DNA of 10,797 nt from CBFGWV01 sp965652545 (GTDB taxonomy: Bacteria > Pseudomonadota > Gammaproteobacteria > Competibacterales > Competibacteraceae). The notes beneath the pieces were generated by a model. It did no database searches, was not told the origin of the DNA, and saw nothing but the letters and a program-made list of their open reading frames with translations. Of this stretch, positions 1 through 6,238 are shown one piece after another (position 1 is the first letter of the stretch; each line of letters starts with the position of its first letter). Both the position numbers and the translations under genes were made by a program. The stretch spans positions 1 through 10,797 of the forward strand of contig CBFGWV010000168.1 in the NCBI GenBank assembly GCA_965652545.1, written 5' to 3'.

Positions 1-4
1 CACT

Positions 5-72
5 CGGTAGCCGGCTGCAAGCCGGCCATTTCGACGTAACTTCAGAGGTCACCGCGGCTGGTGTACCCACCG
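5..72. repeat. Imperfect direct repeat, copy 1
   Basis: This 68-base unit recurs at 158-225 with about a dozen mismatches. The best conserved parts are the first 29 bases, holding the inverted pair AGCCGGCT / AGCCGGC around a short loop, and the last part ending in GGTGTACCCACC. A GTAG tetranucleotide (7-10) sits at the foot of the hairpin, as in GTAG-type REP elements. It lies in non-coding DNA 3' of the helicase gene. Its function is unknown; it may be a dispersed repeat family, or a pair of duplicated terminator-like hairpins. Confidence 0.6.
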
Positions 73-144
73 CGTCGCGCCGTCCTGGCCGCACGGCCGA
101 GTCTGGTGGCGACGGATGGGCTTTGCGAGGCCTTCCCTAGGATC

Positions 145-179
145 ACCGGTTTTCAACCGGTAGCCGGCTGAAAGCCGGC
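145..179. other. Two adjacent perfect hairpins downstream of the helicase gene
   Basis: ACCGGTT (145-151) pairs with AACCGGT (155-161) around TTC, and GCCGGCT (163-169) pairs with AGCCGGC (173-179) around GAA. Each is a perfect 7-bp stem with a 3-base loop. They lie 75 to 110 bases beyond the helicase stop codon. No T-run follows on either strand, so a classical intrinsic terminator is not supported. The rest of 1-253 shows no gene that I can support. Confidence 0.5.
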
Positions 180-225
180 CATTTCGTTGCGCCTTCAGAC
201 GGCTCCGCAGCCGGTGTACCCACCC
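158..225. repeat. Imperfect direct repeat, copy 2
   Basis: This is the second copy of the unit at 5-72, offset by 153 bases. It starts CGGTAGCCGGCTGAAAGCCG and ends GGTGTACCCACC. Differences cluster in the middle (roughly 187-210), while the hairpin and the 3' block are kept, which suggests that these two parts matter most. Confidence 0.6.
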
Positions 226-253
226 CACCGCGGCGTCCGACAGCCTCCAGGCC

Positions 254-1969
254 TCAGTTGCGCTCCGGCCTGCGCTTGCCGGCCCCGGCGGGCTTTTTCC
301 CCGGCGGGCCGCTGCGTTTGCGCGGTGGTTTCAACTGGGCATCTGACGGGGTGCAGCCGAGGCGGCGGCCGCAGACCCAGGCGCGGCCGATGGTTTGGCG
401 CAGTTCGTCGGAGAGGTTGGCGGGCAGTTCGACGAGACAGTGGTCGTCGTACAGGTCGATCTGGCCGACGGCGTCGCGGGTGAGGCCGGACTCGTTGAGA
501 ATGGCGCCCATGAGGTTGGCCGGTTTGACGCCATGCTCGCGGCCGACGCCCATCTGGTAGACGGCGTAGCCGGCGTTGGCACCGCCGCCTGCACTGCGGC
601 GGGCGGGCGCGCGGTCCGTGGCCTCGCCGCGTGTTTCGGGGGCGGGTGGTCGACGGTCTTCGAGCCACAGGCCTTCTTCGCCGTGGAGCATGGCGGCGAG
701 CGCGGCGGCGAGTTCCAGCGGTTCGAGTTGGGATTCGAGTTCGATGGATTCGAGCAGGCCACGGTAGCGGGCGAGGTCGGGGTGGTTGACGGCCTCTTGC
801 AGGCGCTGTTTGAAGCGTTCGACCCGCTGTTGGTTGACCTCGTGGGCGCTGGGGGTGTCCATGCGTTCGATCGGGCTGCGGGTGGCGCGCTCGATGGATT
901 GGAGCATGCGTCGTTCGCGGTGGGCGACGAATAGGATGGCTTCGCCCTTGCGCCCGGCACGGCCGGTGCGGCCGATGCGGTGGATGTAGGATTCGGTGTC
1001 CAGCGGCACGTCGTAGTTGAGGACGTGGCTGATGCGCTCGACGTCGAGGCCGCGGGCGACGACGTCGGTGGCGACGAGGATGTCGATCTTGCCGGCTTTG
1101 AGGCGCTCGACGACGCGCTCGCGTTGCGCCTGGGGCACGTCGCCGTTGAGCGCTTCGCTGGGGTAGCCGCGGGCGTTGAGTTTTTCGACCAGGGCGAGGG
1201 TTTCGGTCTTGGTTCGGACGAAGATCAGCATGGCCTCGAAAGGCTCGATCTCCAGCAGGCGCGTGAGCGCTTCGAGTTTGTGCAGACCGCTGACCAGCCA
1301 GTAGCGCTGGCGGATGTTTTCGGCGGTGGCGGTCTCGCGCCGCATGTGGATGTGTTCGGGGTTGCGCAGGTAGCGCTCGGCGACGGTCTGGATGGCCGGC
1401 GGCAGGGTGGCGGAGAACAGCACGGTCTGGCGGCTGGCCGGGGTGTGGCCGAGGATCCACTCGACGTCGTCGATGAAGCCCATGCGCAGCATCTCGTCGG
1501 CTTCATCGAGCACGAGCATGCGCAGTTTGCTCATGTTCAGTGTCTGCCGGCGCAGGTGGTCCATGATCCGCCCCGGTGTGCCGACCAGGACCTGGGCGCC
1601 GCGCTTGAGCTGCTGCACCTGGTGGACGTAGCTCGCGCCACCGTACAGCGGGACGATGCTCACCCGTGGCATGTGGGCGGCGTAGTGCTGTACCGCCTCG
1701 GCGACCTGGATGGCCAGTTCGCGGGTGGGGGTGAGGATGAGCACCTGCGGTGCGGCGAGGTTGACGTCGAGCCCGGCCAGCAGTGGCAGGGCGAAGGCCG
1801 CTGTCTTGCCGGTGCCGGTCTGGGCCTGGCCGATGAGATCCTTGCCGGCGAGCAGCAGCGGGATGGCGTTGGCCTGGATGGGGGAGGGGGTCTCGTAGCC
1901 GGAGTCGATGACGGCGCGAACCAGTACATCGGGAAGGCCCAGGAGGGAAAACGGCGATTCTGCTGACAT
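254..1969 (-). CDS. deaD: ATP-dependent DEAD-box RNA helicase, CsdA/DeaD type
   Basis: This 571-residue cytoplasmic protein unwinds RNA duplexes using ATP. In the CsdA family it acts in ribosome assembly and RNA turnover, especially in the cold. The core motifs are all visible: Phe7 and the Q motif (GYETPSPIQ, 24-32), AQTGTGKT (49-56), PTRELA (81-86), TPGR (131-134), DEAD (155-158), SAT (186-188), ARGLD (305-309) and HRIGRTGRAG (330-339). After a helical linker, about residues 460-540 (YAVYQMGVGREHGVKPANLM onward) form a DbpA-like RNA-binding domain, which separates it from RhlE and SrmB. The end is a basic tail rich in Lys, Arg, Pro and Gly. The ATG at 1969 fits the family's N-terminus, but its ribosome-binding site is weak. 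It is probably transcribed alone. Assignment to this group is firm; DeaD versus a close paralogue is inferred. Confidence 0.93.
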   Translation of the reverse strand: MSAESPFSLLGLPDVLVRAVIDSGYETPSPIQANAIPLLLAGKDLIGQAQTGTGKTAAFALPLLAGLDVNLAAPQVLILTPTRELAIQVAEAVQHYAAHMPRVSIVPLYGGASYVHQVQQLKRGAQVLVGTPGRIMDHLRRQTLNMSKLRMLVLDEADEMLRMGFIDDVEWILGHTPASRQTVLFSATLPPAIQTVAERYLRNPEHIHMRRETATAENIRQRYWLVSGLHKLEALTRLLEIEPFEAMLIFVRTKTETLALVEKLNARGYPSEALNGDVPQAQRERVVERLKAGKIDILVATDVVARGLDVERISHVLNYDVPLDTESYIHRIGRTGRAGRKGEAILFVAHRERRMLQSIERATRSPIERMDTPSAHEVNQQRVERFKQRLQEAVNHPDLARYRGLLESIELESQLEPLELAAALAAMLHGEEGLWLEDRRPPAPETRGEATDRAPARRSAGGGANAGYAVYQMGVGREHGVKPANLMGAILNESGLTRDAVGQIDLYDDHCLVELPANLSDELRQTIGRAWVCGRRLGCTPSDAQLKPPRKRSGPPGKKPAGAGKRRPERN

Positions 1970-2092
1970 GACGGGTGTGGCCCTGCGGTGGCGGGCGGCA
2001 AGGGGGGGATATCCCCGTTGGCGCGGCGCTCAAGAATGAACGCGGATGATACGCCAACCAGCGCGCCTTTGGGTCCTCATGTGCATGTGCCG

Positions 2093-2126
2093 CCCACCCG
2101 GTGCGCGCGCTGCGCGACCGGGTGGG
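2093..2126 (-). terminator. Strong hairpin after the coiled-coil gene, possible terminator
   Basis: CCCACCCGGT (2093-2102) and ACCGGGTGGG (2117-2126) form a perfect 10-bp stem around a GC-rich 14-base loop. It begins 8 bases past the stop codon of the coiled-coil gene and upstream of the helicase gene. There is no U-tract, so it may work with Rho or as an mRNA 3'-end stabiliser. The rest of the 1970-2133 gap holds a 12-base palindrome GGGGATATCCCC (2005-2016) but no gene. Confidence 0.4.
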
Positions 2127-2133
2127 TACGGAC

Positions 2134-2925
2134 TTATTGAGCCGGGGCGGGCTGCTCGTCGTCGGCGGGCAGCAGTTCGGGGTATTTGGACAAGGTGTCG
2201 CGGGTTTTTTCCAGGCTGTCGAGGCTGCCGTCGAGGCCGGCGGCGACGGCGCCCAGTAGCCGGCGCAGTTCGGTCAAAGTCTGACGGCGGCTGGCGACTT
2301 GCTCGTTCAATGAGACCAATTCGGTTTTGAGTGCACTGGACTCGACCCGTGCGTCGTCGAGGGCGGCACTGAGGGCGGTCTGCTCGGCCCGCGCATCGTC
2401 GAGGGCGGCGCTGAGGGTGGTCTGTTCGGCCCGTGCATCGATGGCTTCGGCCTTGAGGGCGTCCAGTTCGCTGCGTCGTGCCTGGAGCTGATTGTCGAGG
2501 TCGGCGAGGGTGGCTTCGGCGCCTTCGAGGTCGCTGATGCGTTGTTCGAGTTCGCCGATGCGGCCGTTGGCCGTGTCCAGGGCGGCGGCGAGTTGGTCGC
2601 GTTCGGCTTGTAGCGATTGTCGGTCGGCGTCGGCTTTGGCGAGGTCGGCTTCGAGCCGCTCGCGGGATGTGGCCAGTTCGCTGTCGAAGCGTTCGGTTTC
2701 TGCGCCCAGTTCGGCTTTGAGGCGGTCGGTTTCGGACTCCAGCTCGGTGATCTTGGCTTGCAGTTCGGTGACCTGGGTGGTCAGCTGGTCGCGTTCGGTT
2801 TCGAGTTCTTGGGTGCGGTCGTAGAGTACGGCGCAGCCGGCCAGCCCGAGCACGGCGATGAGGATGAGCACGCCGGTCACGGCACGCCCCGCGGCCTGAC
2901 GAGGCGCGGATTCGATGGTTGTCAT
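2134..2925 (-). CDS. Membrane-anchored or lipidated long coiled-coil protein, unrecognised
   Basis: I do not recognise the family. The 263-residue product has a short N-terminal segment with two arginines and a hydrophobic stretch (VLILIAVLGLAGC, 19-31). This ends in L-A-G-C, a plausible lipobox, so it is either a lipoprotein cleaved before Cys31 or an inner-membrane protein anchored by this helix. Residues about 36-235 are an almost unbroken acidic coiled coil rich in Leu, Glu, Asp, Ala and Gln, with a 14-residue internal duplication near 164-192. A short Pro/Asp/Glu-rich tail ends it. I chose the ATG at 2925 because the upstream in-frame ATG (2964) adds 13 residues not typical of a signal peptide. 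The gene diverges from the modE-like gene with 78 bases between starts. The shape suggests a periplasmic spacer or scaffold, which is inference only. Confidence 0.8.
   Translation of the reverse strand: MTTIESAPRQAAGRAVTGVLILIAVLGLAGCAVLYDRTQELETERDQLTTQVTELQAKITELESETDRLKAELGAETERFDSELATSRERLEADLAKADADRQSLQAERDQLAAALDTANGRIGELEQRISDLEGAEATLADLDNQLQARRSELDALKAEAIDARAEQTTLSAALDDARAEQTALSAALDDARVESSALKTELVSLNEQVASRRQTLTELRRLLGAVAAGLDGSLDSLEKTRDTLSKYPELLPADDEQPAPAQ
2351..2434 (-). repeat. 42-bp tandem duplication inside the coiled-coil gene
   Basis: Positions 2351-2392 and 2393-2434 are near-identical 42-base units with a few mostly silent changes. They encode the 14-residue block ARAEQT(T/A)LSAALDD twice, followed by a decayed third unit (ARVESSALKTEL). 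Fourteen residues equals two heptads, so the coiled-coil register is kept and the rod simply lengthens. Confidence 0.75.
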
Positions 2926-2961
2926 GTGTTGTTGTCCGTTTTTGTTGAGCCCCGGCAAAAC

Positions 2962-2995
2962 CATAGTTCAGCTTTGGCTGAACTGCCGCGCTATG
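2962..2995. promoter_or_regulatory. Inverted repeat between divergent coiled-coil and modE-like genes
   Basis: AGTTCAGC (2965-2972) and GCTGAACT (2977-2984) form a perfect 8-bp inverted repeat with a TTTG spacer. An outer pair CATAG (2962-2966) / CTATG (2991-2995) brackets it. The site lies 20 bases upstream of the modE-like ATG and 40 bases upstream of the coiled-coil ATG, so a bound regulator could affect both. A TATGCT box (2993-2998) could serve as a -10 element for modE, which would make a nearly leaderless message. Its use as an autoregulatory operator is inferred. Confidence 0.4.
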
Positions 2996-3003
2996 CTGCG
3001 GGC

Positions 3004-3390
3004 ATGGTGAGTAAGACGTTTTCGGCCCAGGCACAGGGGCAGCCGCGGTTGCGTATCTTGCTGGGCGAGGTGATCGCGATCGGGCCGGGCAAGGCGGATC
3101 TGTTGGCGGCGATCGCCGAGACGGGGTCGATCTCCGCCGCGGGCAAGCGCTTGGGGATGGGTTTTCGGCGTGCCTGGCAGTTGGTGGATACGATGAACCG
3201 CTGCTTTCGCGAGCCGCTGGTGGTCACGAGCAAGGGCGGGCCCGGCCGCGGCGGGGCGGCATTGACGGCCTTGGGCGAGCAGGTGCTGGCGGCGTATCGG
3301 CAGATGGAATCCAAGGCTGCGGCCGCGGTGGCGGAGGATCTGGAGGGGTTTGCGGCGTTGCTCGCCCCACCGGATGACGGTGGGGCGTAG
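3004..3390 (+). CDS. modE: ModE-type HTH regulator lacking the molybdate-binding domains
   Basis: This 128-residue cytoplasmic DNA-binding protein matches only the N-terminal winged-helix domain of ModE, the molybdate-responsive regulator. The helix-turn-helix spans about residues 32-62 (LLAAIAETGSISAAGKRLGM, then the family's RRAWQLVD at 55-62). The glycine-rich wing follows (GGPGRGGAALT, 78-88). E. coli ModE is about twice as long and carries two C-terminal Mop domains that bind molybdate; here the protein stops after a helix at about 92-125. The role as regulator of modABC rests on family and on position 266 bases upstream in the same direction. The ATG at 3004 has no clear ribosome-binding site, and the preceding hairpin and TATGCT box leave little leader. 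Family is firm; how or whether it senses molybdate is open. Confidence 0.88.
   Translation: MVSKTFSAQAQGQPRLRILLGEVIAIGPGKADLLAAIAETGSISAAGKRLGMGFRRAWQLVDTMNRCFREPLVVTSKGGPGRGGAALTALGEQVLAAYRQMESKAAAAVAEDLEGFAALLAPPDDGGA
3363..3387 (+). terminator. Hairpin embedded in the last codons of modE
   Basis: CGCCCCACCG (3363-3372) and CGGTGGGGCG (3378-3387) form a perfect 10-bp GC stem with a 5-base loop. The stem ends one base before the TAG stop, so the final residues (APPDDGGA) are encoded by the hairpin. A short T-run (TCTTTTCC) comes only about 18 bases later. It could help end or stabilise the modE message and separate it from modABC. Confidence 0.45.
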
Positions 3391-3527
3391 CACCGCGGGC
3401 CTGTGTCTTTTCCTGTGGCCCGATCCGCGCGGCACATGCATGGGCTCACCTCGGCGATGGGTTCAGGCATGGCTTTCGTTCGGAACCACTGAATGTCGCG
3501 CTATAGAACCCTAGAACCCGGGCACCC

Positions 3528-3554
3528 GTAGGAGCGCACCCCTGTGCGCGATGG
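3528..3554 (+). repeat. GTAG-type REP-like element
   Basis: The sequence has the 5' tetranucleotide GTAG, then GAGCGCAC (3532-3539), a CCCT loop and GTGCGC (3544-3549), giving a perfect 6-bp stem, followed by GATGG. This layout, GTAG plus a small imperfect palindrome, is that of the REP elements of Pseudomonas, Stenotrophomonas and relatives, which are moved by REP-associated Y1 transposases. Only one clear copy is in this window. The rest of the modE-modA gap (3391-3656) holds no gene that I can support. Confidence 0.55.
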
Positions 3555-3623
3555 CCCGACACCCCTCGCACCTTCGGGTTTCCCCGCCGCTCTTGGAGTA
3601 CCGACCGCTATTGTCGTAGGCTT

Positions 3624-3649
3624 CCGATATGTCACACGGCGCATATCGG
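3624..3649 (+). promoter_or_regulatory. Candidate ModE operator before modA
   Basis: CCGATATG (3624-3631) and CATATCGG (3642-3649) are perfect 8-bp arms with a 10-base spacer. The arm-to-arm layout and TAT core resemble ModE boxes, which are palindromes with CG-TAT type arms. The site ends 7 bases before the modA ATG and overlaps its GGGAG ribosome-binding site. A weak -35/-10 pair (TTGGAG at 3593-3598, TAGGCT at 3617-3622, 18-base spacer) would start transcription inside it, which fits repression. Binding by the ModE-like protein next door is inferred. Confidence 0.6.
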
Positions 3650-3656
3650 GAGACAC

Positions 3657-4424
3657 ATGATCCGTCCGTTTCTTGCCGCTCTGCTTCTGGGGCTGAGCGC
3701 CGCCGCCCACGCAGCGGACAATCCCCCAGCCATCGCCGTGGCGGCAAACATGCGCTACGCCATGGAGGCCATCGTTCGCGGTTTCGAGGCGCAAGGCGGC
3801 GGGCCGGTTCGCGTGGCGTTCGGCAGCTCCGGCCAGTTACGCCAGCAGATCGCCAACGGCGGGCCGTATGAGTTGTTCCTGGCCGCGGATGAGACGTTCC
3901 CACAGCAGTTGGTCGCCGCTGGTTTCACGGACGGCGAGGGCGTGGTGTACGCCCGCGGACGATTGGCGTTGCTGGTGGCCCCAGGCGCGGCAGTGACGCC
4001 CGATGCCGCATTGTCTGACATTGCTCCGGCCCTGGACAGTGGCCGTCTGACCCGCTTCGCCATTGCCAACCCGGATACGGCGCCCTACGGCAAGGCAGCC
4101 CGTGAGGCGTTGACGCATCTGGGGCTGTGGACACGCTTGGCGCCGGCCCTGGTGCAGGGAGAGAGCATCGCGCAGGCGGCGCAGTTCGTGGCCAGCGGCA
4201 ATGCCCAGGCGGGTGTGGTGGCCTATGGGCAGGTGAAGGGGCCGGAGTTGACGGGCAAGGCGCTTTTCGCGTTGATACCGGCCGATACCCATGCCCCGCT
4301 GGATCAGCGAATGGTCGTGCTCAAGGGCGCCGGTCCGGTGGCGCGGGCGTTGTATGCCTATCTCCAGGGGCCGGAAAGCGCCCGGGTGCTGGAGGATTTC
4401 GGTTACGAGGTGCCGCCGCGGTGA
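3657..4424 (+). CDS. modA: Periplasmic molybdate-binding protein ModA
   Basis: ModA captures molybdate (and usually tungstate) in the periplasm and delivers it to ModBC. The 255-residue precursor has a signal peptide (residues 1-19 or 20, ending AHA-A). Oxyanion-loop motifs of the family follow: VAVAANMRYAM (26-36), FGSSGQLRQQI (55-65), the ELFLAAD segment (about 74-80), NPDTAPYG in the middle, and VASGNAQAGVVAYGQV near the hinge. It belongs to the AAN subgroup, with Asn31 where E. coli ModA has Ser in its first loop; that subgroup occurs in many proteobacteria. The ATG at 3657 follows GGGAG by 4 bases. It is the first gene of modABC, and the 26-bp inverted repeat immediately upstream suggests molybdate-dependent control. 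Tungstate preference cannot be excluded. Confidence 0.93.
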   Translation: MIRPFLAALLLGLSAAAHAADNPPAIAVAANMRYAMEAIVRGFEAQGGGPVRVAFGSSGQLRQQIANGGPYELFLAADETFPQQLVAAGFTDGEGVVYARGRLALLVAPGAAVTPDAALSDIAPALDSGRLTRFAIANPDTAPYGKAAREALTHLGLWTRLAPALVQGESIAQAAQFVASGNAQAGVVAYGQVKGPELTGKALFALIPADTHAPLDQRMVVLKGAGPVARALYAYLQGPESARVLEDFGYEVPPR

Positions 4425-4439
4425 GTGTGCTGCGGCGTT

Positions 4440-4455
4440 GCCCGCCGACGCGGGC
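4440..4455 (+). other. Hairpin in the modA-modB gap
   Basis: GCCCGC (4440-4445) and GCGGGC (4450-4455) form a 6-bp stem with a CGAC loop. It starts 15 bases after the modA stop and ends 9 bases before the modB ATG. It may protect the modA message from 3' decay or limit ribosome access to modB, so that the binding protein is made in excess. This is inference. Confidence 0.4.
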
Positions 4456-4464
4456 GGTCTAGGG

Positions 4465-5124
4465 ATGGACTGGCCGGCGCTGTCGCTGTCGTTGCAACTG
4501 GCCGCCGCGACGCTTGCGGTGTTGATCCCCTTGGCGGTGGTGCTCGGTCGCTTTCTGGCGGTGCATCGGTTTCGCGGCAAGGCGGTGGTGGAGGCGATGC
4601 TGGCGCTACCGCTGGTGTTGCCGCCGACGGTGCTGGGGTTTTATCTGTTGGTCGGCCTGGGTAGCCAGTCGTGGTTGGGGCAGTGGTACCAGTCGCTGAC
4701 CGGCCGCCAGTTCGTGTTCAGCTTCGATGGCCTGCTGCTGGCCTCGGTGTTGGTCAATCTGCCGTTTGCGGTGCAGCCGGTGCAGCGGGCATTCGAGGCG
4801 ATTCACCCGACGATCCGCGAGGCGGCAGCGTGTTGCGGGCACGGAACCTGGCGCATGCTCTGGCGTATCGAACTGCCCTTGGCCTGGCCGGGGGTGCTGA
4901 CGGCGACGGCGCTGACCTTTACCCACACGCTGGGGGAGTTCGGCGTGGTGTTGATGATCGGCGGCAGCATCCCCGGTGAGACGCGCACACTGGCCATTTC
5001 TATCTACGAGCAGGTGCAGGCCTTCGATTTCAGCGCCGCCGGCTGGATGAGCGCCTTGCTGCTGGTGATCTCGCTGACGGCGGTGTCGCTCGGTTTTCTG
5101 ACCAACCGGCCACGCTATGGCTGA
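4465..5124 (+). CDS. modB: Molybdate ABC transporter permease ModB
   Basis: ModB is the inner-membrane channel of the molybdate importer, working as a dimer with two ModC subunits. The 219-residue protein has hydrophobic segments at about 8-31, 44-66, 88-104, 140-167 and 193-212. The cytoplasmic EAA loop that docks on ModC is EAAACCGHGTWRM onward (119-138), with Glu119, Gly125, Ile135 and Leu137-Pro138 in the expected spacing. Length is normal for the family. I chose the ATG at 4465 because it gives the family's N-terminus; a ribosome-binding site is poor (GGGCGG at 4452-4457 at best). The reading frame stays open upstream over modA, but that part matches nothing in ModB. The 3' end overlaps modC by 8 bases, a sign of translational coupling. 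Confidence 0.93.
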   Translation: MDWPALSLSLQLAAATLAVLIPLAVVLGRFLAVHRFRGKAVVEAMLALPLVLPPTVLGFYLLVGLGSQSWLGQWYQSLTGRQFVFSFDGLLLASVLVNLPFAVQPVQRAFEAIHPTIREAAACCGHGTWRMLWRIELPLAWPGVLTATALTFTHTLGEFGVVLMIGGSIPGETRTLAISIYEQVQAFDFSAAGWMSALLLVISLTAVSLGFLTNRPRYG

Positions 5125-6208
5125 TGGGCTTAGCGTGTCCATCGTGCAGGAGCGGCCGATGCCGCTGGCGGTGGAGTTCACGGTGGCCGCGGGCGAGACG
5201 CTGGCGCTGGTGGGGCCATCGGGGGCGGGCAAGTCCAGCGTGTTGCGCGCGGTCGCCGGGCTGCTCAAGCCGGCGCAGGCGACCATACACTGCGGGTCGG
5301 TGGTGTGGCAGGCGGGCACGCGTTGGTTGCCGGCCCGCGACCGGGCAGTCGGTGTGGTGTTCCAGAACTACGCCTTGTTTCCGCACCTGACCGCGTTGGG
5401 CAATGTGGCCGAGGCGCTGGGGCACCGGCCGCGTGCCGGGCGCCAGGCGCGGGCGCGCGAGCTGTTGGCACTGGTCAACCTCGCCGGGCTTGAGGGACGC
5501 TATCCGGCGGCTTTATCCGGCGGACAGCAGCAGCGGGTGGCGGTGGCTCGGGCGCTGGCGCGAGACCCGAAGGTCCTGCTGCTGGATGAGCCGTTCTCCG
5601 CCGTGGACCGGTCCACCCGCGAGCGTTTGTATGCGGAGCTTGCGAGCCTGCGCCGGCAGTTGGCCATTCCGGTGATTCTGGTGACGCACGATCTGGACGA
5701 GGCGGTGATGCTGGCCGATCGCCTGTGTGTGCTGCATCACGGGCGCGGATTGCAATGCGATACGCCGGAGGTGCTGATGTCGCGCCCGCTGTCGGCCCAG
5801 GTGGCGCGCCTGATTGGCCAGCGCAATGTGTTCGAGGGGCAGGTGGTCGCGCACGATGAGGCCGGCACCTGGCTGGCCTGGGGCGGGCGGGTGTTGCAGG
5901 CACCGCTGCGGCCGCGTTTTGCGGTCGGGCAGACGGTGGACTGGGTGATTCCCGGCGCCTACGTGGTGTTGCACCGCCCGGACAAGCCCTCGCGGGGCGA
6001 GCGCGAGAACCCGGTGGATGGGGTGGTCCAAGAGGCCTTGGCTCTGGGTGATCGCAGCCACCTGGTCCTGGATGTCGGTGCCGGGGCCGACCGTCCCTTG
6101 CGCCTGAGTCTGCCTACCCACGTGCTGCGTCGCCAGGGCGTGGTGCCGGGTAAGTCGGTGCGCGTGTCGTTGCTGGCCGAGGGCATCCACCTGATGACGC
6201 CGTCGTAG
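5117..6208 (+). CDS. modC: Molybdate ABC transporter ATP-binding protein ModC
   Basis: ModC hydrolyses ATP to power molybdate import through ModB. In the 363-residue protein the ATPase domain has Walker A GPSGAGKS (33-40), Q-loop Gln83, signature LSGGQQQR (133-140), Walker B LLLDEP (154-159), D-loop SAVD (161-164) and the switch histidine in VTHD (His191). Residues from about 225 form the regulatory end typical of ModC, with a TOBE/Mop-like fold; the last part (about 295-360, NPVDGVVQEA onward) is the likely Mop domain. The start ATG lies inside the end of modB (ATGGCTGA overlap), so the two are translated together. This Mop-like end is the only place in the locus, other than ModA, where a molybdate sensor could sit, as the ModE-like protein has none. 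Confidence 0.93.
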   Translation: MADGLSVSIVQERPMPLAVEFTVAAGETLALVGPSGAGKSSVLRAVAGLLKPAQATIHCGSVVWQAGTRWLPARDRAVGVVFQNYALFPHLTALGNVAEALGHRPRAGRQARARELLALVNLAGLEGRYPAALSGGQQQRVAVARALARDPKVLLLDEPFSAVDRSTRERLYAELASLRRQLAIPVILVTHDLDEAVMLADRLCVLHHGRGLQCDTPEVLMSRPLSAQVARLIGQRNVFEGQVVAHDEAGTWLAWGGRVLQAPLRPRFAVGQTVDWVIPGAYVVLHRPDKPSRGERENPVDGVVQEALALGDRSHLVLDVGAGADRPLRLSLPTHVLRRQGVVPGKSVRVSLLAEGIHLMTPS

Positions 6209-6238
6209 GTTTGCCGCCCACCCAGTGATCTGCAAACC
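6208..6238. other. Inverted repeat at the modC 3' end
   Basis: GGTTTGC (6208-6214), beginning on the last base of the modC stop codon, and GCAAACC (6232-6238) are perfect 7-bp arms around a 17-base loop. The loop is long and no T-run follows. It could be a weak end signal for modABC, and its right arm touches the first PHO-box unit. Confidence 0.3.

Noticed and set aside
195..1460. Long Arg/Pro/His-rich frame overlapping the helicase on the same strand
   Set aside because: The composition is that of an out-of-frame read of GC-rich coding DNA, with no domain.
980..1966. Open frame of 328 codons on the plus strand opposite the helicase
   Set aside because: It mirrors the helicase codons in antisense, a usual by-product of high-GC codon bias. 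The product is low-complexity (Gly, Asp, Val, Leu) with no domain, and the helicase frame is certain.
2617..3003. Upstream extension of the modE frame
   Set aside because: It runs antisense through the coiled-coil gene and matches nothing in ModE; the ATG at 3004 fits the family start.
4291..4464. Upstream extension of the modB frame over modA
   Set aside because: It overlaps the conserved end of modA and lacks any ModB features; ModB begins properly at 4465.
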